Origin: Myoxocephalus aenaeus
Lineage: Eukaryota; Chordata; Actinopteri; Perciformes; Cottidae
Direction: 5' to 3'
Length of the DNA stretch: 64,000 nucleotides
Assembly: GCA_038501785.1 (NCBI GenBank)
Contig: JBAMJR010000084.1
Location: 1 to 64,000, forward strand
Position numbers and translations under genes: made by a program. The stretch's first letter is position 1. Each line of letters opens with the position of its first letter. The notes beneath the pieces are model-generated. The model was not told the origin of the DNA. It did no database searches and saw nothing but the letters and a program-made list of their open reading frames with translations. This document shows positions 1 to 13,000 of this stretch, piece by piece.

Positions 1-789
1 ACAGTACAGGAAAAGGAAGCCACATTCGGGCAACCTGTGGTTCTCTCTGAGCCCCTGCACACCAATAAACATCCTCCTCCCAGCGTCCCACTGAGAGCAG
101 CTCTGTCTGCGCGCCCATTCAAAACATGGAGGAAACACACTCTTCTCCCTTGTTGGGACACACAGACACCAGAAAACATTCCACACATTCCTCCCTGAAA
201 CCACTTAATACACATAACTGATTATGTGAAAATGTGACATGCCAAATAATCATAGACCCACATTCAGTGCCATGAAGTCACCAAACAATCTCAACGGGGG
301 CTGTTCAACACACAACCATTATATGCAAAGTGAGTATGCACAATAATCAATGTGAGCACTGAAAGCAATCTGAATGTATAGTTGAAACTAAAATAACAGC
401 CATCTCTGCATGACTCCACATTGCATCAATTCTTAATCGTCCTCAGAATAACATGTGCAGCACAGCTAGCTAACTAATGGCTCCGTTATTTCCTGCTTCT
501 AGTTGCAAGTCATATATTACCTGGCAGCATGTCGCCTCCATCAAACGTCCACAGATGCCACAGCCGACAGTGAAGCCTGTCAGCTCCACCACAGCTCCTA
601 ATAAAGACCCCCCTCCTCCCGCTTCCTACCACCTGACCAGCTCTCCTCATCTCCTCATCTCCTCCGCCTCCTCAGTTCACCACCCCATCCCTCACTTCAG
701 GAGTATAACAACACGCTTCCTCAGCAGAGATCAGCATCGACCCCTCTACTACCTTTTCTCGCTGATGTTGATCTGTTAGCGCGGTGCTA

Positions 790-790
<1 letters not shown>
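1..790. other. Intergenic, no gene seen
   Basis: I see no exon-like reading frame with splice signals and no recognisable repeat in this AT-moderate stretch. It may belong to the flank or an intron of a gene lying outside the window to the left. Confidence 0.4.

Positions 791-791
<1 letters not shown>

Positions 792-858
<67 letters not shown>
792..858. repeat. (CA)n microsatellite
   Basis: Uninterrupted CA dinucleotide run of about 33 units. Open frames over it on both strands are repeat artefacts. Confidence 0.98.
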
Positions 859-865
<7 letters not shown>

Positions 866-1289
866 CTCACATACACACATCCGACTGCACGGAATCGTAA
901 ACAGCTGCACAGACCTGTAGAGTCCAAAGCCTCCTCGATGAGTGGAGGTAAACGCAGTCCATCCATAGCCCCCTGTAGCTGCAGCAAAAGAGAGAGAGAC
1001 GGAGAAGGAGAGTGGGCGAGAGCGGGTCAGAGGCTCCACGCGCCCACCTCAGCTGCAGGGGGAGAGAGAGAGTACTGAGCACGGCGTCAACACGCGCAGG
1101 CTTCAATGCACATGTATACACGCTCACACACTTTCACACACAAATACAGGCTGTACCTCGGGAGAGAATTTGGGGAGGATCCGGGGAGCTGAAGGCTGAG
1201 CTCTGGAGCGTGGGAGAGATGCCGAGAGGGAAGAGGGGAGGAGCAGAGTGGAGGGAAAGATGCTGTTTTCCAGACGTCTCCCTGCGCAG

Positions 1290-1291
<2 letters not shown>

Positions 1292-1335
<44 letters not shown>
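1292..1335. repeat. (CT)n microsatellite
   Basis: Pure CT run of about 22 units, followed 75 bp later by a homopolymer C tract. Confidence 0.97.
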
Positions 1336-1337
<2 letters not shown>

Positions 1338-1410
1338 CTGCCTGCTTTACACTCTTTTTTTAGCACTCTTGTTTCAACTTCTTCCCTCTTGTCAGTGCCT
1401 CTTTCCTCCT

Positions 1411-1430
1411 CCCCCCCCCCCCCCCCCCCC
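1411..1430. repeat. Poly-C tract
   Basis: A run of 20 C, G-rich on the minus strand and a candidate G-quadruplex former. It is also a likely place for assembly length error. Confidence 0.9.
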
Positions 1431-1439
1431 ACTAAAACT

Positions 1440-2280
1440 AACACAATGCCTGATCATTTCTTTTGGCATCTAGTTTCCTAGTAGTTTCCAGAAATCAAAT
1501 TGAATGTGGAACGTTTCCCTTTGATGTCATAGACCTTATCAAGTGTTAAACCATTTGAGAGCTCCAGCGTGACAGAGTTGGCAAAACAGCAGATCTCCAG
1601 TGGATGGCAATGCATTTAGCTGCCAAATGCTAAATCCATAAATATTGTATCATGCAGATTCCAGTTTGCCCACTTCCTAGTAAACAAAGTCGAGGATTTG
1701 AATATATATGACAACAAAACAGTGATGGGGACTTGGACACTTAAGTCGCACACAGTGACTAAAAAATGAGAGCCATTAGTGTTAAATTACAGTAGATTAT
1801 AAGAGGTCATTAGTTGGCGTCCCAGTGTAATTATAATTATACGGTTGTACTTGTAACTGTTAGTATAAAATAGTGTATGGTTATTATTGCATGCCTAATA
1901 ATGCTGTCAATATTTTCCTGGAAGCCTAACATTAGTCTATATCGATTTTTATAATTTGTATGGTATTTTTTCATATTGCATTTCAATAGCCTTTTTCAAG
2001 TGATCATGACTCATGCTGTATATTAGATAAAGGATGCAGTACATGCATTGGATTAAGATGTAGCTATGCACAGTGTTCTAAGCAGACCGGATAACAGAAT
2101 GCTGATTACAACCATAAGAGACTTGACTTGTGAGCATTTCTGCAACAAACAACAAATCGGTTTCCAAAAAGAGTTCAGAGGACCACAGCACCAAAACATA
2201 TGCAAACCCTGCTGTCTTTGCTTCCTGCAGCGTTCACCATTCATTTGTGTTTTCCTGCACAGGCACACACACACACGCTT
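1440..2280. other. Intergenic, no gene seen
   Basis: AT-rich sequence with no supported exon. Short open frames on both strands overlap each other and show no family signature. Confidence 0.4.
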
Positions 2281-2297
2281 CCTCTAACATTCATGTA

Positions 2298-2480
2298 TCA
2301 GAATCAGAATCAGAATCAGAATCAGCTTTAATGGTCATGTAAGTTTGCACATACATGGAATTTGACTCCGGTTTCACTTTGCTCTTTGTACTTTTCCACA
2401 CACAATATACAGTAAACAAGATACATATAAAAAAGATTAAAAAAAGACATTAAAGACAGTAGTAAAAAAAAGTGCAGGTA
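2298..2480 (+). mobile_element. LINE/SINE-type 3' tail with (AGAATC)n
   Basis: Begins with four CAGAAT/CAGAATC repeats, then a 'ctttaatggtcatgtaagt' body with a 'cacatacatggaatttgact' segment and an A-rich end. The same architecture recurs inside the exon copies at 49.2-50.2 kb, so these are members of one fish retroelement family. The family name is not assigned. Confidence 0.6.
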
Positions 2481-2836
2481 TGTTTGGACCCCTAAGCCAA
2501 ATGAATTTACCTATAATGAGGTCCAGACAAGCTGTTGTAATGGAGGCTGACAGCTATCACTGCAGATTACTGATCACTTCCCCTCCATTGTTCATTTCCT
2601 CCCCTCGCTTTCATGTTTACCGCTAATACACAGTGGCTCTCACACTATAAACAGCATCTGAAACACACTCACACACCCTACCATTTCCATCACATCCTTT
2701 ACCACACATGTCTTTCTGGCTCTCACCTCTTTCTTTCTCAGCCGCTATCACATCTGGCAACGTCTGAGCAGTAGGCCTGCTTAAGGAGCCAGAAGTGTGT
2801 CGTGTGCCGTGAAACAGTCTGAAAATATGCCAACGC

Positions 2837-2840
<4 letters not shown>

Positions 2841-2891
<51 letters not shown>
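2841..2891. repeat. (GA)n microsatellite
   Basis: Pure GA run of about 25 units. Confidence 0.97.
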
Positions 2892-2894
<3 letters not shown>

Positions 2895-2981
2895 GGAGGG
2901 CCAGGCTTAACCGTTAGCTGGCCCAGTCGGAGGATAATTCTATTACAGCACTGTCAGAGAGCAGGAAGTGAACCCAGATGT

Positions 2982-2983
<2 letters not shown>

Positions 2984-3058
<75 letters not shown>
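2984..3058. repeat. (CA)n microsatellite
   Basis: Pure CA run of about 37 units. Confidence 0.98.
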
Positions 3059-3060
<2 letters not shown>

Positions 3061-3400
3061 ACAGTCACACACATGCTCCTATCGAACCAGCCGACACCTG
3101 AAAGAGGAAATGTAAAAGAAAAAAAACAGAAGTTAGTGTAACGGAAATAGAGAGAAGCAGAGAGTCTGAGTCTCTCTATGTGGTTGTTTGTACCTGTGAT
3201 AAACAGCAAGTGATTGCTCGGGGACAACAAGTAACAATGGATTAAAGGAATCGATGTCCTCTCATAAGCACTTCTTTCACTTTGGTGTGGCTCTGCTCAG
3301 CTTTTCCTCAGGCTGCTATAATCCCGACAACAAGGCCGAGCATGGTGGCATCTTTCAACTTGATGTCGTCCCGCAGTCTCCTTAACACACACAATGACAG

Positions 3401-3402
<2 letters not shown>

Positions 3403-3482
<80 letters not shown>
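3403..3482. repeat. (CA)n microsatellite
   Basis: Pure CA run of about 40 units, 345 bp from the preceding CA array. Confidence 0.98.
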
Positions 3483-3484
<2 letters not shown>

Positions 3485-4299
3485 AAGGGAGAGCTGTGAA
3501 GAGAGTTGACTGACAAGGTGTTGATAATAAACTGACAAAATCTGGCTTCAATCCACCCGTGTCACTCTGGTGTGGCAGGATTCTGGATGCAGGGCAGAAC
3601 GTGCCCAGAAGAATACAGATACCAGATTAGACCATGGTGGTCAAACACTCAAATAATCCTCACTGTTGGGTTCAAACTGCTGTTTCGCTGCTATTTTGAC
3701 GAAGTACACCAAGATGATTGAGGAATGCTTGGCTGTTGGAAGCTACAGGATACACAATTAGTTAATTTTTTACTACGACAAACCCCTCCCATACTTTAGC
3801 TTCCCCTTTGTATCTACAAGTGCCATTCGACCAAGCGAGTGTAAGAGATGTGCCGTTTGCTCACAACACAGAGCTGTCCCACGAGTGTGAGGTCATACGC
3901 AGGGAATCGCTCCACTCATACTGTGGTCTTTGTTTTGTCCAGATTCAACAAGTCATACGCCCACAGCTACAGTACAGACCTCAGGAATGCGTGCCTGTAA
4001 TTGACAAGTAACTCAAATGGACACACACAGACACACAAAGGGCCAACAGTTTCGTAACATATTTGCAATGCTGTCGTTTTACATTCAACATCCTCCATTC
4101 ATGTAATCTTGAGTGAAAACGGTGGATTCAATGGGGGTGTTTAAAATGGATTTGCACAAAAATGTGGACCATGAATATGATTATGTGTTGAATTCATGTG
4201 TCGGATAGTTTTGGTTCCAGGGATGAGCCGAGTTCAGTTGGCCGGTCCGACACTTTGGTCCAGATTTAAGTTACAACTAACAACACATTTGCACATGCA

Positions 4300-4610
4300 G
4301 ACATTCAGAATCCCCAGAGGATGAATCCTACGGACATTGGTGATCCACGGACATTTCGTAGAGCGTCGCCAACGAGTTGACATTTATATTTTTAAGTGAT
4401 ATGTCTCGACGACCATTGGATGGAATGTTGGGAAATTTGGGACAGATATTCCTGGTTCCCTAAAGATGAACAAAATAAGTGATCCTCTCCCTTTTCCTCC
4501 AGCACCATCATCAGGTCAAATGTTCAATTTTCTTTGGTTCATAAGCAAAGACCTGAACAAATAATGTTATTCCCATCAGCTCAGTCCTGCAGCATTGTTG
4601 CACCTCAGAA
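4300..4610 (+). repeat. Dispersed fish repeat (GATGAATCCTA family)
   Basis: Carries 'ccccagaggatgaatccta', 'gatccacggacatttc', 'ccattggatggaatgttggg' and 'gcaccatcatcaggtcaaat' in that order. This order is familiar from a high-copy percomorph repeat. Related copies lie at 13.83-14.57 kb and, inverted, at 52.34-52.64 kb. Confidence 0.6.
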
Positions 4611-4993
4611 CATCCTCCCAGACCAGTGAGCTGCAGACTCTCGTTTGTTCATCTTTCTTCTTTTGTTAAAAGCTAATTTCCATCTGCAGTACCTGGGCAG
4701 GTTTATAAATAATTTAATTAAAAATAATTAAATAAATGTAGCTGGATTATCACAGGTAAAGCTGGCAACTGCCTCAGGGCGCCAAATGTCCAATTTGTAC
4801 GTCTTTTTGTTGTATAGGAAATTGTGACAAACTTGGGACAGGTAGTAATGGTTGTTCACTCAGTCTCCAAAGGAAAAACAACGTTGTCTGCAGTGGGTTA
4901 ATCAAGCCCCGAGTAGAGTTCAGCCTAAACGCAGACACAAACAGACCAGTGTCGGACATCACATATGGCATGAAAACCTTAAATAGAATAGAT

Positions 4994-5110
4994 CAGTGGT
5001 TCTCAACCTTTTTTCAGTGATGTACCCCCTGTGGATTTATTTTTTCAGCCAAGTACCCCCTAACCAGCGCAAAGCATTTTTGGTTGAAGAAACAATGTAA
5101 TACGCTGTGC
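4994..5110 (+). mobile_element. hAT-type MITE end
   Basis: Starts CAGTGGTTCTCAACC, the typical terminal sequence of non-autonomous hAT/Charlie-like elements, followed by 'gatgtaccccctgtgg'. The opposite terminus was not located, so the right boundary is a guess and the copy is probably truncated. Confidence 0.55.
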
Positions 5111-6430
5111 CATCAGTGTCTGATTTAATATAGAATATATACAATTCAATTTAAGAAATTACACTTATATTATTGAATATGTATTAAATATATTGAAATG
5201 ATTGTTTCTCCAAAAACCAAATGACCAACGCTCAAAGCAAAAGCACCATCTATTGTGAAATATCTCAAATCATCTCTACTGATGATAATGGTAACTGCTT
5301 GCCCAGCTGTTTGTACACCCACTGGGCTCACATCATTTACTTGTGGACACACCGAGGGAACAACAGTCTGTATAATTACTCTCTAGTGACAGTATCATTG
5401 TTACTGTCAGCTGTTCCATGTAATGGAACCTCAAAGCCATCAAAGACAGTGATTCACCCCACAATCCTCTTTGCACCACGAGGCTGCCCGCCTTTACCTC
5501 CGAGCATCACTGTGGCGCTCTGTGGTTGCCTAGCAACTAAAGGAAATTGAAGGTGCATTTGATTTAGGGCATTTTAAGAGGTGATTCATATGACGACCTT
5601 GGTGATAAATGCCGCCATGAATCTGGAATTTTCCACCGGGCGGTTACTATGTATTTGTTACTGGAGGTTCTGATTCTGGTCACAGACGTCACAGCTGCAG
5701 ATCTCATGCCGGCTGAGGGATGAGCGGGTGGCTCCCTGCTGGATGCAGCGTATGTTTTTATGTTATAGTGCAAAAGCAGAGGAAGGGAACATGGCCTGTT
5801 TCCATGACACCATAAACAGGAAATGGGAAGGGCACAGCGCTGCCAGAGGAGTCTAAATCAATGTGGAAGTCACCAGAGAGGTCAAACCTTTCCCATGATA
5901 TGAGTTCATGGACTCAGTGACTGAAACACACAAACAGCACCCACATATGTATTCATAAACACACACACATACATAAAAAAATAAAATAAAATCATCCATG
6001 CTTATAGCAATTCTATCCACACATTTCCCACGTTCTCTTTTGAATACGAATATGTCCCTTTGACGCCCCCTCGGAAGAAGAGAGCGGGCGTGAAGCTGCA
6101 GTGGTCCTTTTGGTGGCCTCCTTCATGTGGGTCCCATCCCTTACGGTCGCCATGCCAACCTATGCGAGGAGGAGGCTTAGCTGTGGAGCCCAAAGAGATT
6201 TGATGAGGTCCTGGGATAATTAGCAGCTCATTATGGAGCCCAGTGAATGGGCCAACAAGCTCCGGGAGCCACAAGAGAAAGCTCAATGGAAAACACACCG
6301 GATCGGAGCCCACATCAAAGGGAAGCGCTCACTTTTCAGTTCACATAATGAAGAAGAGGGCGACATCGGGAAAGAAAATAATGCTCTCAGTTCACACCTA
6401 CAAATATAGCTCATAATCCCCATTTTTAAG
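5110..6430. other. Intergenic, no gene seen
   Basis: No supported exon. The section near 6060-6360 is more GC-balanced and has TAATTA/CATTA words, so it could be a non-coding conserved element, but nothing here proves that. Confidence 0.35.
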
Positions 6431-6432
6431 CC

Positions 6433-6452
6433 TGTGTGTGTGTGCGTGTGTG

Positions 6453-6505
<53 letters not shown>
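6433..6505. repeat. (GT)n microsatellite, imperfect
   Basis: GT run with a few GC interruptions. Confidence 0.97.
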
Positions 6506-6508
<3 letters not shown>

Positions 6509-6989
6509 TGTGGGTGGGTGACTGTGTGGCTGTGCGTGTTAGTCAGGATCTCTGCGTCACACCAATCATTGTGAGTATTTCTTTTTCCCCAGAGGCACTT
6601 AGCTGCTCCACAAATGCACAAAACACCACCCATTCTCAGACACACACCCATCACATACAGATATTTGGACACAGCTCACAATACCAATCTTAAACTTAAG
6701 CTCTCATAAAGGACAGGAACACTGTGTGAGTGCCAGAGATCCTCAGTTAAGCGATCTGTCTGTCATCCACACACCCTGTTCCTGTATCTCAGGCTGCGTC
6801 TGAGCCTCTATTTGGCATGCAGGCCGGCACTAGTCAGGCAGAATGAGCCGTGCACACCGCTGTGCCAGGTGACCCATATTGCAGTGCTGCTGGGTTTAAC
6901 AGCGCATGGGCATTTTGTCTGGATATGGGTGTGTTTGTGTGCTCCCTGTCACTGATATGTAGCAGAGCTGCTGGTGCTGCTTTATTGTT

Positions 6990-7093
<104 letters not shown>

Positions 7094-7099
7094 CATGTT

Positions 7100-8050
7100 T
7101 TCTGTCATTTGAAGGTGATGTATGACATGCATGTCATTATGTATTATTGTATCTGTGGTATATTGTTGGAGCTGTGCTGTTGCGTGTTGTGCCAGCTTGG
7201 ATGAGGGATCATTAAAGGGACTGTAATTGAATTTAATACCTCTCTATAATCATCAGCATCCTGGGTACCAAAATCCACCCTGATGGGACGCACACCAGTC
7301 ACAGTTACAGTCTAGAGAAATAGTTTCTCTCCACAGCACGGAACACAATATAACCTAGATGTATTGCTCATGAAAATATACAGAAGCATGCCGCAATGGA
7401 GCTGTGCACTCTAGAAAATTGTAGAAATGTGTTCACAAACTGGAGCTTCAGCAGAGGGCACTACTCTTCCACATTGCTTGTGATAGTCCTGTCACATGAC
7501 TGTTGTCTCTCGTCCTCTGGGATGTTATTGTTATTGTTTGTGTGAAGTGGTGGCATTGATTTCGACAGAATTCAAATGAATAATTTACGATTAAAACATG
7601 CATACATTCTGGTTGGTACCATCATGGCTGTGTAAGATGCTGCAGCCTTCCAATGTGTTGTCTTGGTCTCTAACGGGACAACAGTGCAGCGCCTGCACCC
7701 TCTGGTGGTGGTGAAGGAGAGAGCGCTTAAACAGTAAAAGAACAGCAAATATTTGTGGTATTCAAGCTGAGTAATTTATTAGAAATGATATGCGTATTAT
7801 GTTTTGTATGGGGTCAGTTTTTCTGGTGCAAATGTCTGAAAGGAAAATAAAGAAATCTACTGTGAATAGAAGGTTACTCTCAGAAAGTGTCAATGAGTTC
7901 AACTGTTTTCCTTATTCACGCTAATTGAAAACGGGTGAAGTAATCTATGATTTTCTGGCGGTTGTCTGCACTCTTACTGAGGCTATGTATGAAAAAAAAG
8001 TAATCACATGACACATACAACAACAAATCACGCCAACCACCAGTCACACA
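7100..8050. other. Intergenic, no gene seen
   Basis: No supported exon. Lies just beyond the candidate 3' end of tmcc3. Confidence 0.35.
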
Positions 8051-9017
8051 AGTTGATTAAAAAGTCTTGTTTAATTTAACAGAAAGTGTCAGACAAAGGC
8101 ACGTAATGCATGAACATACAACTGATTGATCACGTAGTGCACCAGATGAAAAGAGAATGTAAACCAGATGTATAGGTAAAGTGTCCTCAAATATGTCAAA
8201 ACATAAACGACAAAAAAACGATATGATACAGTCAGTAGACAACAAACAACACAAACATGTTATTATGGCAGACAAACATTTAAAAGTGGTCCGTGGCTTC
8301 ACTTGAGATCATCATAGGCAATGTTCGTAAGACAAACATGAAAAAACACGTCAAATCAGTCAAAAATTGGCTCATAGATCATCACTTGGAGTCTGTCACA
8401 TGCTCCTCTGTCATCAGACATGAGTACTGAAGGCTCTTTGTAGCTTCTTAAAAAAAAAAAAAGGCCCTGTGTCACAGTATAACCCATAGCCTCTCAATCA
8501 CATTATTAATAAAAGACAAAAATCCGACTCTTAAAACATAAAGAGAGCCTCTGGTCTCGGTTGTGTGTCGTTTGGGTGTGCGTGGGCGCGTGGGCGCGGG
8601 CGCGTGTGCCTGCGCTTGGGCGATGCCGTTGATATTTCCTTGCTACCAGCGCGGTAATGCAGAGGGATTGATTTTTGGCCCCTCAGAGAGAAGACAGCCG
8701 GTCTCATAACAGCCCAGCAGCAGCTTCAGTGGTTATGAATCTCCCATGCCAACATTAATGGCACTTCCTCACCCGACCCCAACAGCAGCAGCACCCTGAC
8801 ACTGTAAAACATCGGCGTGAAAACGCTCACTCCGAAAAAAACAGAGCTCTTAGAAATCAAATATATTGCACTTTAAACATCAGGAACAGTAAACAGAGAA
8901 ACAACTTTAAGGGATGACCGGCCACACAGGGCAGACAAGGCAATAAGGAATTTGTAAAAACCAGGTTGTCTATTGCCTCTGTGCTTCAGCCTGTAGATTC
9001 TTCATTTACAAGAATAA

Positions 9018-9570
9018 ATAGTTCAACGTTTGGGGAAATATGCCTTTTGATACCACTCTCATGTCTCTATGCTAAATATGAAAGCTATATGAAGCTGCAA
9101 CCAGTTGCCAGTTAGCTTAGCTTAGCATGAAGACTAAAACAGGGGGAAAATAGCTCGCCTGTCTCTGTGCAAAGGTAACAAATACATCTTTTTTTACCTC
9201 TGAACCTCTAATTTGAGTTTAAAAGCAACACGTTGTGGTTTATGTGCCAGACTATTTCTTGAGCCTCCTTGAGTCAGAAGAAATAGGTCGGCACATAACT
9301 CACACCGTGTCATTTTCTACCCTTTGGTTTGTGCGAAGATTAAAAACACAAGATGTTTAGATGACGTGTGAATTAGTGAGCTTCGGAGATGCTGGTAGGT
9401 GGATTTTGTGACCTTTGGACAGCTGGCTTCCTGTTTTCAGTGTTTATGCTAAGCTAAGCTAACTGGCAGTAGCTTCACATTTACTGTACAGATATGAATG
9501 GTATTGAGCTTCTCATCTAGCCTTTCGCAAGAAAGCGAATAAGCTTATTTCCCGAAATGTCCAACTATAC
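9018..9570. mobile_element. Palindromic foldback MITE
   Basis: The left end reads 'tagttcaacgtttgggg' and the complement of the right end reads 'tagttggacatttcggg'. Both continue inward with matching arms: a 'gccagttagcttagcttagc' word on the left faces 'gctaagctaagctaactggc' on the right. The whole is a long imperfect inverted repeat of about 550 bp with no coding capacity. The sequence is familiar as a high-copy percomorph element. Confidence 0.8.
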
Positions 9571-9626
9571 CGCCAAAGAGTCATTAGCATTTCATAGCTG
9601 TGGCAAACAAGACACCCAGCTTGAGG

Positions 9627-9630
<4 letters not shown>

Positions 9631-9700
<70 letters not shown>
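9631..9700. repeat. (GT)n microsatellite
   Basis: Pure GT run of 35 units, within the putative tmcc3 3' UTR. Confidence 0.98.
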
Positions 9701-9702
<2 letters not shown>

Positions 9703-10097
9703 CAGTTTGAGAGAAGTTAAAATTGACCTAAAGCCAAATAAGAAAGGATAATCAAGAGCGAGTCTCATGTGCACTCCTCTCCACCCTTGTTGATCCTTGA
9801 ATTGACTGTTAATGTCTTGTGAAGATTCATAGTAATGCATGGAGATGTAACAAAACGTATGTATATATATAAATATTATTTTAAAGGTTAAATGGAAATT
9901 GTTAGAAACAGACATTCAAGTTCTAGACAAGAAAAACATTTCATTTCAGTCTGACTTTAAAAAACAATGACCTCTGTAAATGCTTGGCGATCGTGTCTTC
10001 CGACGATTGTACAACCAATCCTCTTAGACAGTCCTATCCTGACAACAGACAGCGTCCATGTTTCTGCAGTATTATTATTAACAGTGTGCACTCTCCA

Positions 10098-13000
10098 CTA
10101 TCCGGCAGGCACCAGCAACCTGTCTATGGCATACTGTAAACGGTCCCAGTTCTTCCAGAAAATGGTCAAAAAACAAACTCCCAGGAAGGTAGCTACTACG
10201 TGGTGCCGGCTCCTCATCATTGGAGCTGCAAACTTGGCCGCGGTGGAGACACACACCAGGATGACGGTGATGATGGCCAGCATGATATTGATGCACTTCA
10301 CCAGCAGGACTCGGGCGTCGCGGCTCTCCAGCTGGACCGTCTGCTGCTGCTGCTGCTGGAGCTCCAGCTTGGATACTCGCGTCTGACACGACTCCAGAGC
10401 CTCCTACGAAAGACAGAGAGAGAGACTTTGAGGGCCTTCCCGCGTGGCTAAAGGGCCTTTTTTCTGACATTTTAATTTACTCTGGTGATACATTCACCTA
10501 TGGTAATGCCCAGTGACAATAACCTTATTAACGGATGTTAGGCAAGCTTTAGCAATATATTCACTATTATATACCTGAATGTCCCTGGCCCTTTCATGAG
10601 CCTGGTAGGCTACCCTCTCCTCGATGCTGGCCAGTTCCTGCTTCAGATTAGTCATCTCATGTTGGTGAAGCTCCGTCAGGTCATTCAGTTGGTCTTCTAA
10701 ACGCTCGCACCTAGTAGACGGCGCAGAAATATTAGTTTAAAATGATCATTTATAGCCATTTTTGTATGTACTGTATATGGAATTATGTGGTAGTCATAAT
10801 AATAATAAACATACCTGAATCTCTCTTCGTGCAGTGTTTGGCTGATGATGACATACTCTCTCTTGAACTGAACCTTCATCTCCTCGATGTCTTCCTCCAG
10901 CTGGCTCTGGGCATCTTTGATCTCCCTCACCTCCTCCAGGCTCAGAGCCAGTCTGCTCTGGCTGTCTCCCCCGGCCTGCTGGCCCGTCACCTGCCCCGCC
11001 GACACGCTTCCTCCCGCCGGGTTCCCGTTGCTGTCTGCCGAAATGGAGGCGCTCTCCGAGGAGCACTCGTCATCACTGGGATACTTGGGCTTGCCCATCA
11101 TAGAGATGCTGGTGCTCAGCCCCTTCCCTGCACTGTCGGTGGGCAGCGGCGAGGACGCGTCCAGAGTGGTCTTGAGGTGGGCGATGTTGTCGGCACTGCC
11201 AAACTTGTTCCTGATGAGGTTGGCGAACTCTCTGGGCTTGCTGAAGAAGAAAGGAGGGGAGAGCGACACCCCTGGGCCGATGGTCTTGATTTTGTCCATG
11301 GTCGGGTGTCGGCCGCTGCCGGTCATGTCCTTCAGCAGCTCTCTGGGAGACTCCCTGGGTAAGGTGCTGTGTCTTACCGTGGACGGCCGAGGGGATGGGC
11401 TGTGGTGGATTTCACTGTCTTTCATCTTTCGATGGTACTGCTCCAGCTTCTTTTGCATCTGGGCAATGTTTTGAGCCGACTTCTGGTTCTTCTTCTCAAA
11501 CACCTGCTTGATGCGCCCCACTTGCAGCTTGTCTGCACTGTTCACCAGCTGCAGGTACTCAGCCACGTTCTCGTCCCGGGCCGTCTGCTCTATCTTCAGC
11601 TGCTCCGTGACTTTCAGTATCTTTTGCTGGAGGTTGTCCAAGCAAGAACGACTGCGCTGGATCTCGAAGCCCAGAGCAGCACCAGGACTTCCTTCACTCA
11701 GATCCAGGTCCAGATTGTTCTCTGAAGAACCCCGACGCATCGACCCCGAGATGCTCAGGGAGCTGCCCTCAGTACTCCGGTCCTACAAGGAGGAGAAACA
11801 ACAATCAGAAACCGATACTAGACTAAACAGATGAAGATATGGAGCATTTGCAGAGATGCAGATGCAGAGAAGTAGCAAAACAACTTGTCTTCTTCTTCTT
11901 TCGGCTGTTCCCGTAATGGGTTGCCCCAGTAGGTCATCATTTACTTCTCGTTAATAACCCGGACCTCAACCAATCCGGTGTTTAAATCAGATTTTATGAT
12001 CCACATATTTGATTTGGCATAGGTTTTATATGCCCTTTAGATGCCCTTCCGTATGCAACCCCCCATTCACAGCACCCATTGAGGGTATACCTGTTTTGGT
12101 GGCGGGAGGAAACCTGAGTACCCGGAGGAAACACAAACACGAACATTCAAACTGCACACAGGTTGGGCATCAAATCCCAAACCTTCTTGCTGCGGGTGCC
12201 GAAAGAAAATTGTCAGTTTCAGATTGCTAGTTTTGGCAACCACTCCGCTTGTTTATCGTACAATTTTTTTTATTTGATCTCACAGAATCACCAGATTCTT
12301 TATAGAGACAGGTCTGCTTCTATTAAATCTCCTATTTAAAAAGGTAAAATGAAGGTGAAGATCATCAACTGCCCATTACCATCTACAATTGCATTGCAAC
12401 ATATTTGTGTGCAACTGCAGGGCCGCTGCCAAGTTGCTCTGCAGTACAATGGACATTTACAACGCACATTTCATTTTTACTCTCAAGTTTCATTTAATGC
12501 TTTTTTTGCCGTTTCTGAGCTTCCTCTTCATATACAGCTTCATTCTTCACAGCAAGTCCTTACGTCTGCTCTAATCAGCTTTCCTGCTATTGCCACAGTG
12601 AGACCATCTGTCTGTGTATGTAATGCTCTTATTTGACACATCTGTTATGTTTTAGGACCCAGAAAGTAATCCTGTTTATTTACAGTATAGCACACAGATG
12701 ACACAGATGACGAAATTCAGATAACAACTATGAATGTGTGCGAAAGAAGTGGAGCGTGCACATTTAATGTAGGTCAGAATTAATGTCACACAAGGCCACA
12801 AGGCTGAGGAAACCCCTTTACCAGACATAGTCCCCTGGTTTCACAGTAAATTATCCTTTTCCTGATAATGGCTCAAAATTGCAGCCTGTTTCTGACTCAT
12901 GTCTAGCGGGCATAGTCTGCTGTAAACTTGAGGAAGTGAAACAGAATAAATATGGCAAGATTAACTATGGCAGGAAACCTAACGACCTTACATAAAGAGG

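Larger units (their letters stand above)
8070..10097 (-). other. Putative tmcc3 3' UTR / downstream flank
   Basis: Follows the tmcc3 stop codon. On the minus strand an ATTAAA poly(A) signal is read at 8070-8075, which would give a 3' UTR of about 2 kb. That UTR would contain a GT microsatellite and a foldback MITE, so a nearer poly(A) site is also possible. Only transcript data can fix the end. Confidence 0.35.

Noticed and set aside
672..1127. Minus-strand open frames with Cys-Val or Ser-Val runs, and a possible exon MDGLRLPPLIEEALDSTG
   Set aside because: The Cys-Val runs are the CA repeat read as codons. The short segment has a decent acceptor-like tract but a poor GTCTGT donor and no recognised family.
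1012..1481. 153-codon plus-strand open frame
   Set aside because: Runs through the CT array and the poly-C tract. Composition is repeat-driven and it has no Kozak, splice or family support.
10742..11834. Several plus-strand open frames of 100-200 codons
   Set aside because: Antisense shadows of the large tmcc3 exon, whose minus-strand translation is clearly the TMCC coiled-coil region.
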